From contig JANWZL010000143.1 in assembly GCA_025054655.1 (NCBI GenBank), positions 1 to 33,713 of the forward strand: a stretch of 33,713 nt of DNA. The letters run 5' to 3'. This DNA comes from Thiobacillaceae bacterium (lineage in GTDB: Bacteria; Pseudomonadota; Gammaproteobacteria; Burkholderiales; Thiobacillaceae). Made by a program: the position numbers and the translations under genes. Shown here one piece after another: positions 1-9,866 of the stretch (position 1 is its first letter; the number at the start of each line of letters is the position of its first letter). The notes beneath the pieces are model-generated. The model was not told the DNA's origin. It searched no databases and saw only the letters and a program-made list of their open reading frames with translations.

Positions 1-230
1 GTCAGCCCCAGCGGTCCGGGCACGTCGATGACGCGGTCGAGGCGCAGGTCGGCGTGGGCATACAGGCGCCCGCCGCTCAGGATGGTCACGCTGTCCCCAC
101 CGGCGGCATTGTGCCGCGCGACCAGGACGATGGCGGCGAGCCCCAGCAGCAGCACCAGGCCATCGCCCCAGCGCCAACCGTAGCGCGACAGCGACCAGCG
201 CCGCGACAGGCCATGCGGCGCAGCGATCAC
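1..230 (-). CDS. NusG domain II-containing small membrane-anchored protein (partial, truncated by left window edge)
   Basis: Manual minus-strand translation from GTG at 230..228: [77 protein letters not shown]. It has an N-terminal TM helix and an 'IDVPGPLG' motif as in NusG_II proteins. The GTG overlaps the rapZ TGA (GTGA). Confidence 0.6.
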   Translation of the reverse strand, partial: MIAAPHGLSRRWSLSRYGWRWGDGLVLLLGLAAIVLVARHNAAGGDSVTILSGGRLYAHADLRLDRVIDVPGPLGL

Positions 231-1063
231 GCGGTCAGCTCCCGATGGCGCACGAGCACCTGCTGGCCCTGCCCGAAGTGTTCCGCCAGCGCCTCGGCGA
301 AATAGACCGAGCGGTGGCGCCCACCGGTGCAGCCCAGGGCTACGGTGAGATAGCTGCGGTTGTCGCGGATGTAGGCCGGCAGCCAGCGCTCGACATAGGC
401 GCGGATGTCCTCCAGCATCTGCAGGACCAGGGGCTCCGCCTGCAGGAAGGCGATCACCGCGGCGTCGCGGCCGGTGAGCGGGCGTAGGGTGGCGTCGTAA
501 TGGGGGTTGGGCAGACAGCGCACGTCGAAGACCAGATCGGCGTCCAACGGGATGCCGTGCTTGAAGCCGAAGGACTCGAACACCAAGGTGAAACGCGCAT
601 TGGTCAGGGCCAGGAAATCGCGCAGCCAGGCTCGTAGGGCATTGGCCGTGGTGTCGCTGGTGTCCATGTGGTGCGCGAGCGCGGTCAGCGGGGCGAGCAG
701 CTCGCGCTCGGCGCGGATGGCCTCCTGCAGCGACATGTCGCCGTGGCTCAGAGGATGGCGGCGGCGGGTCTCGGAGAAGCGCTTGACCAGGCTCTCCTCC
801 TTGGCCTCCAGGTAGATCATGCGCAGATCGTAGCGGCTGCGCAGGCGTGCGATCTGCTCCGGCAGGTGCGCAAGATGGCGTTCGCTGCGCGCATCCACGC
901 TCACCCCCACGTCCCGATAGCCCGACTGCTCCAGGTAGAGCAGGGTGTCTTCCAGTAGGGCGGCGGGCAGGTTGTCGATGCAGAAATAGCCCGCGTCTTC
1001 GAGCAGGTTCAGGGCCACGCTCTTGCCGGAACCGGAAAGTCCCGTGATGACGACCACGCGCAT
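227..1063 (-). CDS. rapZ: RapZ, RNase adapter / nucleotide-binding protein (YvcJ family)
   Basis: ORF 278 aa; [33 protein letters not shown] Walker A plus C-terminal [14 protein letters not shown] motif. Confidence 0.97.
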   Translation of the reverse strand: MRVVVITGLSGSGKSVALNLLEDAGYFCIDNLPAALLEDTLLYLEQSGYRDVGVSVDARSERHLAHLPEQIARLRSRYDLRMIYLEAKEESLVKRFSETRRRHPLSHGDMSLQEAIRAERELLAPLTALAHHMDTSDTTANALRAWLRDFLALTNARFTLVFESFGFKHGIPLDADLVFDVRCLPNPHYDATLRPLTGRDAAVIAFLQAEPLVLQMLEDIRAYVERWLPAYIRDNRSYLTVALGCTGGRHRSVYFAEALAEHFGQGQQVLVRHRELTA

Positions 1064-1117
1064 GCGGTGACCTCGGGCTGCAACGGCTGCATTATGCCGC
1101 AGACCGCCGGCCTGCGT

Positions 1118-2083
1118 TCAGTCCTCCTGCCCGTCCGACTCGGCGGCGGCGATGGCGGCGCGCTGGCGCTCGGCGAATTCGTCGGCGGAGTTGAAGCCGC
1201 GCAGCTTGAGGATGTGGTTGCGCACCGCCACCTCGACCAGTACCGCCAGGTTGCGCCCCACCGCCACGGGGATGCGCACCTCGGGCACCTCCACGCCCAG
1301 GATCACCCGCCCCTCGGCGTGCATGTCGAGGCGATCGACCTCCTCCCAGCGTTCCGCGGGGGTGAGGTTGATGATGAGTTTCAAGTTCTTGCGCTGTTTG
1401 ACCGCCGTCTCGCCGAACAGTCGCCGTACGTTGACCACGCCCAGGCCGCGCACTTCCATGAAGTCCTGCAGCAGCGGCGGGCAGCGCCCCTCCAGGGTGT
1501 CGGGCGAAACGGCGTAGATGTCCACCGCGTCGTCGGCCACCAGGCGGTGACCGCGCGAGACGAGCTCCAAGGCGAGCTCGCTCTTGCCCACCGCGGGGTC
1601 GCCGGTGATGAGTACGCCCAGGCCGGCGACCTCCATGAACACCCCGTGCAGCATGGTCGAGGGGGCAAGGGCCTGGCTCATGAGGTGGGAGAGCACCCGC
1701 ATGAGGTTGGGGCTCGGCTCGGGCGTGGTGAACAACGGGGTGGCCGTACGCTCGGCCGCGTCGATCAGCTCCGGTGGCACCGCCTCGCCGTTGGCCACCA
1801 CCACGGCGGCCAGCTCGGTCGAGTAGAGATGGTCTATGGCCTGGCGCAGGGCCTGTGGGGAGAGCTTGCGCAGGTAGTCCATCTCGGCGCAACCCAGCAC
1901 CTGCACCCGGTTGGGATGGACGAAGTTGAGGTGACCGATCAGGGCGAGGCTGGGTTTCTGCACCGTGTCGGAGGTCAGCCGCTTGTCGCCGCCCGCCCGC
2001 CCCGCGACCCACTCGAGCTGCAGGCGCTCGGCAGCGGCGCGGTACAGCTCGGCGACGCTGATGCCAGGGCTCACGGCCTCCAC
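1118..2083 (-). CDS. hprK: HPr kinase/phosphorylase
   Basis: ORF 321 aa, GTG start; Walker A GDPAVGKSE and HprK signature FMEVRGLGVVNVRRLFGETAV. Overlaps the ptsN 3' end by 13 nt. Confidence 0.95.
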   Translation of the reverse strand: MEAVSPGISVAELYRAAAERLQLEWVAGRAGGDKRLTSDTVQKPSLALIGHLNFVHPNRVQVLGCAEMDYLRKLSPQALRQAIDHLYSTELAAVVVANGEAVPPELIDAAERTATPLFTTPEPSPNLMRVLSHLMSQALAPSTMLHGVFMEVAGLGVLITGDPAVGKSELALELVSRGHRLVADDAVDIYAVSPDTLEGRCPPLLQDFMEVRGLGVVNVRRLFGETAVKQRKNLKLIINLTPAERWEEVDRLDMHAEGRVILGVEVPEVRIPVAVGRNLAVLVEVAVRNHILKLRGFNSADEFAERQRAAIAAAESDGQED

Positions 2084-2526
2084 TCGGTGATGGCGCGATG
2101 GATGTGGGCCGCGTCGGGGGCGTGGCGCAGCTTCTCGCGAAAGGCGGGTTCACTGAGCATCTGCGCCAGCTCGCCCAGGATCTGCAGGTGCACGTCGGTG
2201 GCCGTGGCCGGCACGAGCAGGACGAAGACCAGGTCCACCGGCAGGTTGTCGGGGGCGTCGAAGTCGATCGGTGCCTTCAGCCGCACGCAGGCGCAAGCGG
2301 CCTCCTTCAGCCCCTTGATGCGGCCGTGCGGGATGGCGATGCCGTAGCCGAGGGCAGTGGAGCCCAGCTTCTCGCGCGAGAACAGGCTCTCGAACACCTC
2401 CGCGGCGGAGATGCCATGGGTGGTCTCGAACAGCTGGCCCACCCGTTCGAACAGCCGCTTCTTGCTGGCGGCGTCCAGATCGACGAGGACGTTCTGCGGC
2501 CGGATCAGGGGCGCAATCAGGTTCAT
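2071..2526 (-). CDS. ptsN: PTS IIA-like nitrogen regulatory protein PtsN (EIIANtr)
   Basis: MNLIAPLIRPQNVLVDLDAASKK...LFSREKLGSTALGYGIAIPHGRIKGL. Start trimmed from the longer ORF (2694) to the MNLIAPL methionine. Confidence 0.95.
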   Translation of the reverse strand: MNLIAPLIRPQNVLVDLDAASKKRLFERVGQLFETTHGISAAEVFESLFSREKLGSTALGYGIAIPHGRIKGLKEAACACVRLKAPIDFDAPDNLPVDLVFVLLVPATATDVHLQILGELAQMLSEPAFREKLRHAPDAAHIHRAITEWRP

Positions 2527-2554
2527 GTCCGTATCGTCCCCTGCGGGCAGCGGC

Positions 2555-2887
2555 TCAGCCCAGATCCGCCGCCTGCCGCTTGATCCCCCCGGATTCGCGG
2601 TGCACGTCGGTGAGCTTCTGCTTGTGCTTGAGGATCTGACGGTCGAGCTTGTCGGCCAGGGCATCGATCGCCGCATACAGGTCACCATCGACATGCTCGA
2701 CGAAGATGTCCTTGCCGGGCAGATGGACGTTGACCTCGGCCTTCTGCCGCAGTTTCTCCACCGACAACACCACGGAGACGTCGATCACGTGGTCGAAATG
2801 GCGCGTGATGCGCCCGAGCTTGTCCTCCACGTAGCTGCGTAGGGCGGGGGTGACGTCGAGATGATGGCCGGTGATGTTGAGGTTCAT
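2555..2887 (-). CDS. hpf: Ribosome hibernation promoting factor HPF/YhbH (short form)
   Basis: MNLNITGHHLDVTPALRSYVEDKLGRITRHFDHVIDVSVVLSVEK; AGGAG Shine-Dalgarno upstream. Lies between rpoN and ptsN. Confidence 0.94.
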   Translation of the reverse strand: MNLNITGHHLDVTPALRSYVEDKLGRITRHFDHVIDVSVVLSVEKLRQKAEVNVHLPGKDIFVEHVDGDLYAAIDALADKLDRQILKHKQKLTDVHRESGGIKRQAADLG

Positions 2888-2908
2888 ATCGCGTGCTCCT
2901 TGCAAGGT

Positions 2909-4312
2909 TCAGGCCGACTTGCGCTGACTGGCCGGTGGGATGTTCATCGCCTCGCGGTATTTGGCCACCGTCCGGCGGGCCACCACGAAGCCCTGCTGTC
3001 TGAGCAGGTCGGAGATGGCGTGATCGGATAGTGGACAGGTGCGGTTCTCGGCCTCAATGAACTGCCGGATGAGGGCCTTGATCGCCGTGCTGGAGGCCGC
3101 CCCGCCGCTGTCGGTGGCCAATGCGCTGTTGAAGAAATACTTGAATTCATAGATGCCCCGGGGGGTCATCATATACTTCTGCGTGGTCACCCGCGAGATG
3201 GTCGATTCGTGCAGATCGAGCACATCGCCGATCTCGCGCAGGGTGAGCGGGCGCATGGCCACCTCGCCGTGTTCGAGGAAGTGGCGCTGGCGATCGACGA
3301 TGGCCTGTGCCACGCGCAGGATGGTCTCGAAGCGTTGCTGCACGTTGCGGATGAGCCAGCGCGCCTCCTGCAGCTGCGACGACAACGTCGGAGCCGCATC
3401 GCGGTGCTGACGCAGGATGTCGGCATACATCTGGTTGATCCTCAACCTGGGCATCACATCGGGGTTGAGGCTCGCCACCCACATGCCCTTGACCTTCTTG
3501 ACGATGACGTCGGGCACCACGTAGTGGGCGGCGGCGGGTGCGTAACGCGCCCCCGGCCGCGGGTCGAGCGAGGTGATCAGCCGCCGCACGGCGTTGAACT
3601 GCTGCTCGCCTTCGAGCGCGAGCAGCCGCCTGAGCTTGCCGTATTCGCGCTGTGCCAGCAGGGCCAGGTGCTGACGCACCACCGCCTTGGCCTCGGCTAG
3701 GAAGGGGGTGTCCGGCGGCAGGGCGTTCAGTTGCAGCCACAGGCACTCACTTAGGTCGCGCGCCCCCACGCCGACGGGATCGAAGCTCTGCAGTAGCTTC
3801 AGGGCCGCCTGCAGCTCCAGCGGCTCCACCTCCCATTCGCGCGGCAGCATCTGCGCGATCTCATCCAGGGCCACCGTGAGGTAGCCGTCCTCGTCCAGGC
3901 TCTCGATCAGCAGCCGCACCAGCCGGCGCTCGCGCTCGGGCATGGCGGAGAGCGACAATTGGTTGAGCAGGTGCTGGCGCAGTCCTTCGCTCGACCGGTC
4001 GGGCTGCTGGAATTCGCGCTCCTCGTCATCATCTGCAGCCGCCAGGGTGTAACTGCGCTCGCCCCAGGCCATCTCTTCGTAAACGTCGTCCGCGCCGGCG
4101 GCAGCTACCGGCTGTACCGGCAGCGGTTCATCGGTTGCGTTCTCGGCCGTCGTCTCGTCCTCGAGCCGCTCGAGCAGGGGATTGTCCTGCAGCATCTGAC
4201 CGATCTCCTGCTCCAGCTCCAGGCTGGACAGCTGCAGCAGGCGGATGGACTGTTGGAGCTGCGGGGTGAGGGTGAGCTGCTGGTGCAGCTTAAGCTGTAG
4301 GCTTTGTTTCAT
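2909..4312 (-). CDS. rpoN: RNA polymerase sigma-54 factor
   Basis: 467 aa; MKQSLQLKLHQQLTLTPQLQQSIRLLQLSSLELEQEI N-terminus, HESTISRVTTQKYMMTPRGIYEFKYFF and RpoN-box ARRTVAKYREAMNIPPASQRK. Confidence 0.98.
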   Translation of the reverse strand: MKQSLQLKLHQQLTLTPQLQQSIRLLQLSSLELEQEIGQMLQDNPLLERLEDETTAENATDEPLPVQPVAAAGADDVYEEMAWGERSYTLAAADDDEEREFQQPDRSSEGLRQHLLNQLSLSAMPERERRLVRLLIESLDEDGYLTVALDEIAQMLPREWEVEPLELQAALKLLQSFDPVGVGARDLSECLWLQLNALPPDTPFLAEAKAVVRQHLALLAQREYGKLRRLLALEGEQQFNAVRRLITSLDPRPGARYAPAAAHYVVPDVIVKKVKGMWVASLNPDVMPRLRINQMYADILRQHRDAAPTLSSQLQEARWLIRNVQQRFETILRVAQAIVDRQRHFLEHGEVAMRPLTLREIGDVLDLHESTISRVTTQKYMMTPRGIYEFKYFFNSALATDSGGAASSTAIKALIRQFIEAENRTCPLSDHAISDLLRQQGFVVARRTVAKYREAMNIPPASQRKSA

Positions 4313-4393
4313 AGAGCGAGACGATGGGCCACACGCCGCATTATCGGTCGCCCAACCCGTATCTGTAGTCGCAGCCGCCGCAGGGGCTCAGCG

Positions 4394-5116
4394 TCAGAGC
4401 CGGAAATGCTCCCCCAAGTACACCTTGCGCACACTTTCATTATAAACGATCTCCTGCGCGCCGCCGGCGGCCAGCACCGAGCCTTCGCTAATGATGTAGG
4501 CCCGGTCGCAGATGCCCAGGGTCTCGCGCACGTTGTGGTCGGTGATGAGCACGCCGATGTCCCGCTCGGTGAGGAAGCGCACGATCTTCTGGATGTCCAT
4601 GACCGAGATGGGGTCTATCCCGGCGAAAGGCTCGTCGAGCAGGACGAACCTGGGGTGCATGGCGAGAGCGCGGGCGATCTCCACCCGGCGGCGCTCGCCA
4701 CCCGAGAGGCTGGCCGCGTGCGCCTCGCGCAGATGGGTGATGTGCAGGTCTTCCAGCAGGTAGTCCAGATGCTCCTGCAGCGCCTGCCCCCTGAGACCGC
4801 GCAGCTCGAGCACCGCGGCGACGTTCTCCGCCACGGTCAGGCGCCGGAAGATGGAAGGCTCCTGCGGCAGGTAACACAGCCCCTTGCGGGCGCGGCGATG
4901 CACCGGGGCATGGGTGATGTCCTCGCCGTCGAGCAGTATGCGGCCGCCATCGGGCCGCACCAGACCGACCAGCATGTAGAAACAGGTGGTCTTGCCGGCG
5001 CCGTTCGGGCCCAGCAACCCCACCACCTCGCCGCTGGCCACCTGGATCGACACCCCGTTGACCACCTGGCGCGCACGGTAGCGTTTGGTGAGCGCTACCG
5101 CCTCCAGCACGCTCAT
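4394..5116 (-). CDS. lptB: LPS export ABC transporter ATP-binding protein
   Basis: 240 aa; GPNGAGKTT Walker A, LSGGERRR signature, [21 protein letters not shown] Walker B; ATGA overlap with lptA. Confidence 0.97.
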   Translation of the reverse strand: MSVLEAVALTKRYRARQVVNGVSIQVASGEVVGLLGPNGAGKTTCFYMLVGLVRPDGGRILLDGEDITHAPVHRRARKGLCYLPQEPSIFRRLTVAENVAAVLELRGLRGQALQEHLDYLLEDLHITHLREAHAASLSGGERRRVEIARALAMHPRFVLLDEPFAGIDPISVMDIQKIVRFLTERDIGVLITDHNVRETLGICDRAYIISEGSVLAAGGAQEIVYNESVRKVYLGEHFRL

Positions 5117-5724
5117 GGTCGGGTTGCCGGCCTGTCCTCGGGCCGGGTCTGCGCAGGCGAAGGCTCAGGCCGTCGTGGTGCCGACTCCTGTCCGCCGCGG
5201 CCGGACTGCGCCTCCCGCGGCAGGATCACCGCCCGCACGCGGCCGGCCTTTTGGCCCGGCAGGGCGCCGCTGGCGAAATACTGTTCGGTCTTGGCGTCGT
5301 AGGTGATGAGATCGCCGCGCAGCTCTTCCTCGCCCTTCTTGACGTAGGCCTCGCCGATCAGTCGCACCAGCTCCTTGCGGCCGTCGTATTCCACCCGGTT
5401 GGCCCAGGCATCGACCCACTCGCCACGCCCATCGAGCCGCTGGCGAAAATGCGCCGGCTTGCCGGTGGCCACGCCGGACAGGAACCCGTCGGCGTCCTGA
5501 CGCACCTCGATGCGCTCGGCCTGCACGCGCAGGGTCCCCTGGGTGAGGATGACCCTGCCTTCGTACACCGCGAGCTTTTGCAGGTCGTCCATGCGCGCCG
5601 TGTCCGCCTCGATGTGCACAGGTTTGTCACGATCGGCCCGTTCGGCCTGCGCGCTCAGGGGCAACACACCCAACAGGGCGGCGAGACAGGCCGCGCCGAC
5701 GGCGCAGCGGTCAGCGCGGCGCAT
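5113..5724 (-). CDS. lptA: Lipopolysaccharide transport periplasmic protein LptA
   Basis: [74 protein letters not shown]; signal peptide and OstA-like repeats. Start trimmed to 5724. Confidence 0.9.
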   Translation of the reverse strand: MRRADRCAVGAACLAALLGVLPLSAQAERADRDKPVHIEADTARMDDLQKLAVYEGRVILTQGTLRVQAERIEVRQDADGFLSGVATGKPAHFRQRLDGRGEWVDAWANRVEYDGRKELVRLIGEAYVKKGEEELRGDLITYDAKTEQYFASGALPGQKAGRVRAVILPREAQSGRGGQESAPRRPEPSPAQTRPEDRPATRP

Positions 5725-6280
5725 AGACAGCCTTGACACCGCCCGCGAGCTCCAGCCGCCGCGCCCGGCCATCGAGCACCATGCGGTCGGCGCGCAAGTG
5801 TGTGCCGCCCTGCCGCAGCTCGACCGGTTTGTCGGTCTGCAGGAGCTGGGCCTCCGGGGTGACGTGCAGATATTCCGTGGTCATGGTCAGTTCCGGTGTC
5901 TGTGCTGTGGCCGCGCGGATCACCTGCACCTGCCCAAGCAGGTGCACGTGCTCGCCACGCGGGGAGATCAGGCCACGCTGCGCCAGCGCCTGTACGCTGG
6001 GTGCGGCGCGCGCCTGCATACGAAAGTGCGGCCCGGTCAGCTCGGTCGTCTCGTCGTCCGGATAGTATCGCAGCTGTTCGGCCGACAGGACATAGCGCGG
6101 GTAGCCCTGGTGATCGTAGGCGGTGGCGGCGAAGCGGTCGATGATCAGATCCGGCTCGTGCCGGAAGGCGGCCTCGCTCATCGTCAGCGGCCGGCTGGCG
6201 ATCTGGTTGAGCCACCAGGCCAATGCTGCCAGCGCTGCCGCCAGTATGAGCGGCAACCAGGAATGCGGCTGGGTGCTCAT
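5711..6280 (-). CDS. lptC: LPS export ABC transporter periplasmic protein LptC
   Basis: MSTQPHSWLPLILAAALAALAWWLNQIA... N-terminal TM; located between lptA and kdsC, ATGA overlap with kdsC. Confidence 0.9.
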   Translation of the reverse strand: MSTQPHSWLPLILAAALAALAWWLNQIASRPLTMSEAAFRHEPDLIIDRFAATAYDHQGYPRYVLSAEQLRYYPDDETTELTGPHFRMQARAAPSVQALAQRGLISPRGEHVHLLGQVQVIRAATAQTPELTMTTEYLHVTPEAQLLQTDKPVELRQGGTHLRADRMVLDGRARRLELAGGVKAVYAPR

Positions 6281-6807
6281 CGGTCGTAGAGGGCCAATTG
6301 TTTGTCCCAACTGCCCTGCGCGCGCATGATCAGCTCGCAGACCTCGCGCACGGCTCCGCGTCCGGCCTGTGCCCGGGTGACGTAATGCGCGCGGTCGCGG
6401 ACCAGTTCGGGCGCGTGCGGCACCGAAAGGGCCAGTCCGCAGCGGCGCAGGACCGGCAGATCGACGATGTCGTCGCCCATGTAGGCGGTCTGTGCCGCCG
6501 CAAGCCCGGTCTCCGCCAACAGGGCCTGGTAGGGCAGCAGCTTGTCGTCGGCGCCCTGGAAGATGCGGTCTATGCCCAGGTTCCTCGCCCGGTGCAGCAC
6601 CACCTGCGAGGTGCGGCCGGTGATGATGGCCGCCTCCACCCCGCTGGCGCGCAGCATCTTGATGCCATGGCCGTCGAGCGAATTGAAGGCCTTGTATTCC
6701 TGGCCGTCGTCGCCGTAGAACAGGCTGCCGTCGGTGAGCACGCCGTCGACGTCGAAGATGATCAGCCGCACCTGCGCCGCCCGCTGGTAGACCGCCTGTA
6801 GCTCCAT
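6277..6807 (-). CDS. kdsC: 3-deoxy-D-manno-octulosonate 8-phosphate phosphatase (HAD family)
   Basis: 176 aa; LIIFDVDGVLTDGSLFYGDDGQEYKAFNSLDGHGIKML; GDDIVDLPVL. Confidence 0.96.
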   Translation of the reverse strand: MELQAVYQRAAQVRLIIFDVDGVLTDGSLFYGDDGQEYKAFNSLDGHGIKMLRASGVEAAIITGRTSQVVLHRARNLGIDRIFQGADDKLLPYQALLAETGLAAAQTAYMGDDIVDLPVLRRCGLALSVPHAPELVRDRAHYVTRAQAGRGAVREVCELIMRAQGSWDKQLALYDR

Positions 6808-6818
6808 CGCCCGTCCCC

Positions 6819-7805
6819 TCAGACCACCCCGGCGCGCAGCAGGTCGTGCATGTTGATCGCGCCCGTGAGCCGACCGGCCTGATCGAGGGCGAGTAGCCCG
6901 TTCACACGCGCCTCCTGCATCAGCCGAGCGGCCTCCACTGCCAGTACGTCTTGTGAGATGGTGCGCGGGTTGCGCGTCATCACCGCCCCTATGGTCAGCG
7001 CGCGCAGATCCACGTCGCGCTCGAACAGCCGCCGCAGATCGCCGTCGGTGAACACCCCGGCGAGCCGTCCCTGTCCATCGACCACCGCGGTCATGCCCAG
7101 GCCCTTGCGCGTCATCTCCAGCAGGGCCTGCTTGAGGCTCGCGTCCTCGCGCACCACCGGCAGGGCCTCGCCCTGATGCATGATGTCGCGCACGTGCACG
7201 AGTAGCCGGCGCCCCAGGCTGCCGCCCGGATGCGTGCGGGCGAAGTCCTCGGCGGTGAAGCCGCGCGCATAGAGGGTGGCCACCGCCAGGGCGTCGCCCA
7301 GGGCGAGCGCCGCCGTGGTGCTGGCCGTGGGGGCCAGGTTGTGCGGGCAGGCCTCCTGCTCCACCCGCGCGTCGAGATGGATGTCGGCCTCACGCGCGAG
7401 GGTCGAACCGGCATTGCCGGTCATGGCGATCAGCCGCGCCCCGCGCCGCTTGATCAGCGGCAGGATGGTGGTCAGCTCGGCGCTCTCGCCCGAGTTGGAC
7501 AGCGCCAGCACCACGTCCTCACCGGTGATCATGCCCAGGTCGCCATGGCTCGCCTCGGCCGGGTGCACGAAGAAGGCGGGCGTGCCGGTGCTGGCCAGGG
7601 TGGCGGCGATCTTACGGGCGATGTGGCCTGACTTGCCCATGCCGCTCACCACCACCCGTCCCCTGCAGGCGAGAAAGGCCTGCACGGCGGCGACGAAGGC
7701 AGCATCCAGCCGCTCGGTCAGGGCGGCCACCGCCTGCGCCTCGATCGCCAGGGTCCGGCGCGCCATCGCCAGGATGTCGGCGGCGTCGATCGGTTCGGAT
7801 GTCAT
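6819..7805 (-). CDS. kdsD: Arabinose-5-phosphate isomerase (SIS domain plus CBS pair)
   Basis: MTSEPIDAADILAMARRTLAIEAQAV...VVSGMGKSGHIARKIAATLASTGTPAFFVHPAEASHGDLGMI, C-terminal CBS domains. The longer ORF (to 8456) is an upstream shadow extension antisense to the antiporter gene. Confidence 0.95.
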   Translation of the reverse strand: MTSEPIDAADILAMARRTLAIEAQAVAALTERLDAAFVAAVQAFLACRGRVVVSGMGKSGHIARKIAATLASTGTPAFFVHPAEASHGDLGMITGEDVVLALSNSGESAELTTILPLIKRRGARLIAMTGNAGSTLAREADIHLDARVEQEACPHNLAPTASTTAALALGDALAVATLYARGFTAEDFARTHPGGSLGRRLLVHVRDIMHQGEALPVVREDASLKQALLEMTRKGLGMTAVVDGQGRLAGVFTDGDLRRLFERDVDLRALTIGAVMTRNPRTISQDVLAVEAARLMQEARVNGLLALDQAGRLTGAINMHDLLRAGVV

Positions 7806-7844
7806 AATGGCGGCAAAGTATAGCCGCAAGCCCCCCTGCGGACC

Positions 7845-9803
7845 ATGCCCACCACCCTGGAACTCGTCCTGCTCCTGCTCGCGACAGCCGTCGTCACGGT
7901 GGCGCTGTTCCGGCGCCTCGCGCTGCCGCCCATCCTGGCCTACATCCTGATCGGTGCCGCCCTGGGGCTCGCCCTGCCCTATCACGAGGAGGACTCGCCC
8001 GCCGTGCATCTGGCTGAGTTCGGCGTGGTCTTCCTCATGTTCTCCATCGGGCTGGAGTTCTCGCTCGCCAAGCTCAAGACCATGCGCAACGAGGTCTTCG
8101 TGCTGGGCGGGGCGCAGGTGGTGCTGACCACGCTCGCCTTCGCCGGCATCGCGCTGGCCGCCGGCTGGCCGCTGGAGTCGGGGCTCGCGGTGGGCGCCAT
8201 CCTGGCCATGTCGTCCACCGCCATCGTGAGCAAGCTGCTGGCCGAGCGCAACGAGCTGGACAGCGACTACGGCCGGCCCGTCATCGGCGTGCTGCTGTTC
8301 CAGGATCTGGCGGTCGCCCCGCTGGTGATCTTCATCCCGGCGCTGGCTGCCAGCCAGGGGCTGGCCGGCTCGCTGCTGCTGGCGAGCGTGAAGGCGGCGG
8401 CAGCGCTGGCGCTGATCCTCATCATCGGTCAGCGCATCCTGCGGCCCTGGTTCCATCTGATCGCCCAGGCCAAGTCGAGCGAGCTGTTCATGCTGAACGT
8501 GCTGCTGATCACTCTGGCGCTCGCCTACGCCACCGACCGGGCGGGGCTGTCGCTCGCCCTGGGGGCCTTCCTAGCCGGGGTGCTGATCTCCGAGACCGAA
8601 TACCGCTACCAGGTGGAGAGCGACATCCGACCCTTCCGCGACGTGCTGATGGGCCTGTTCTTCGTCTCCATCGGGCTGCTGCTCGACCTGGAGGTGCTGG
8701 CGGCTCACTGGGCGGAGGTGCTGGCCGCACTGCTCGCGCTGATCGCGGTCAAGCTCGTCATCGTCTTAGGGCTCGTGTGGTGGCTGCAGGCGAGCCTCGC
8801 TATCGCCTTGCGCGCGGGGCTCGCGCTCGCCCAGGCCGGTGAGTTCGGTTTCGTCCTGTTGTCGGTGGCCGGACGCAACGGCCTGGTGGACGCCGCCACC
8901 CAGCAATACCTACTGGCGGCGATGATCCTGTCCATGCTGGCTGCCCCCCTGCTGGTGCATTACGCCCCGCGGCTCGCGCGCCGGTTGGACGCGGGCGAGT
9001 GGAGCCGGCGCGCAGCCGACATCCATGCCATCGCCACGCGCAGCTTCGGCATCCACGACCACGTCATCCTGTGCGGCTACGGACGCACCGGACAGAGTCT
9101 GGCGCGGCTGCTGGAGGCGGAGGACGTGCCCTACATCGCCCTCGACCACGACCCCAAGCGGGTGGCTGCCGCGGCCGCGGCAGGCGAGAACGTGGTCTTC
9201 GGCGAATCCACTCGCCTGGAAGTGCTGCTGGCGGCAGGCCTGCGCCGGGCGAAGGCGGTGGTGATCACCTTCGCCCACACCCGCGCGGCCTTGCACACCA
9301 TCGCCGCCGTGCAGAGCGTCAAACCCGAGCTGCCCATCATCGTGCGCACCGTGGACGAGACCGACCTCGATCAGCTGCGTGCGGCAGGTGCGACCGAGGT
9401 GGTGCCGGAGGTGATGGAAGGGGCTTTGATGCTCGGTTCGCAGACCCTGCTCATGGCCGGTGTGCCACTCGCACGTGTGCTGCGCCGCATCCGCGCCACC
9501 CGCGAGGAGCGTTACGCCGCCCTGCGCGGCTACTTCCGCGGGCTGACCGACGAGGAGGAGCAGGACGAGGCGGCCCAGGAGCGGCTGGTCAGCATCCAGT
9601 TGACCGAACGGCATGGCGCCACCGGCAAGACCCTGGCCGAGCTGGGGTTGGAGGCCGACGGGGCGGCGGTGGTGGCCGTGCGCCGCCGGGGTATCCGCGG
9701 CACGGAGCCGTCGGCCGACACCCGTCTGCAGGCCGGCGACATCCTGGTGCTACGCGGCACACCGCAGGCACTGGCGCTGGCGGAGATGAAACTGACCGGC
9801 TGA
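7845..9803 (+). CDS. CPA2-family monovalent cation:proton antiporter with RCK (TrkA-N and TrkA-C) domains, KefB/YbaL-like
   Basis: 652 aa; ALPPILAYILIGAALGL, MFSIGLEFSLAKL, polytopic; HVILCGYGRTGQSLARLLE Rossmann (TrkA-N); C-terminal TrkA-C. Confidence 0.93.
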   Translation: MPTTLELVLLLLATAVVTVALFRRLALPPILAYILIGAALGLALPYHEEDSPAVHLAEFGVVFLMFSIGLEFSLAKLKTMRNEVFVLGGAQVVLTTLAFAGIALAAGWPLESGLAVGAILAMSSTAIVSKLLAERNELDSDYGRPVIGVLLFQDLAVAPLVIFIPALAASQGLAGSLLLASVKAAAALALILIIGQRILRPWFHLIAQAKSSELFMLNVLLITLALAYATDRAGLSLALGAFLAGVLISETEYRYQVESDIRPFRDVLMGLFFVSIGLLLDLEVLAAHWAEVLAALLALIAVKLVIVLGLVWWLQASLAIALRAGLALAQAGEFGFVLLSVAGRNGLVDAATQQYLLAAMILSMLAAPLLVHYAPRLARRLDAGEWSRRAADIHAIATRSFGIHDHVILCGYGRTGQSLARLLEAEDVPYIALDHDPKRVAAAAAAGENVVFGESTRLEVLLAAGLRRAKAVVITFAHTRAALHTIAAVQSVKPELPIIVRTVDETDLDQLRAAGATEVVPEVMEGALMLGSQTLLMAGVPLARVLRRIRATREERYAALRGYFRGLTDEEEQDEAAQERLVSIQLTERHGATGKTLAELGLEADGAAVVAVRRRGIRGTEPSADTRLQAGDILVLRGTPQALALAEMKLTG

Positions 9804-9866
9804 GACCTGCCCGCAGCCGACGGTACCGCCGGCAGACGTCGCACCGCCGCCTTATGCGCACCGGGT

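Noticed and set aside
1085-1100. CATAAT-like -10 upstream of rapZ (and similar ATAATGCG motifs upstream of rpoN and kdsD)
   Set aside because: Plausible -10s, but no matching -35 at the right spacing, so not reported as promoters.
1067-2347. 426-aa plus-strand ORF antisense to hprK/ptsN (and a 353-aa minus ORF in another frame)
   Set aside because: High-GC shadow ORFs with R/H/A/G-rich low-complexity translation, fully antisense to or out of frame with clear hprK and ptsN genes.
7806-8456. N-terminal extension of the kdsD ORF (545 aa version)
   Set aside because: The first 217 residues (Q/H/D/E-rich) are antisense to the antiporter gene; the KdsD homology starts at MTSEPID (7805).
9804-9866. 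GCCGACGGTACCGCCGGC near-palindrome between convergent antiporter and pilin genes as a terminator
   Set aside because: No following U-tract on either strand; weak support for a Rho-independent terminator.
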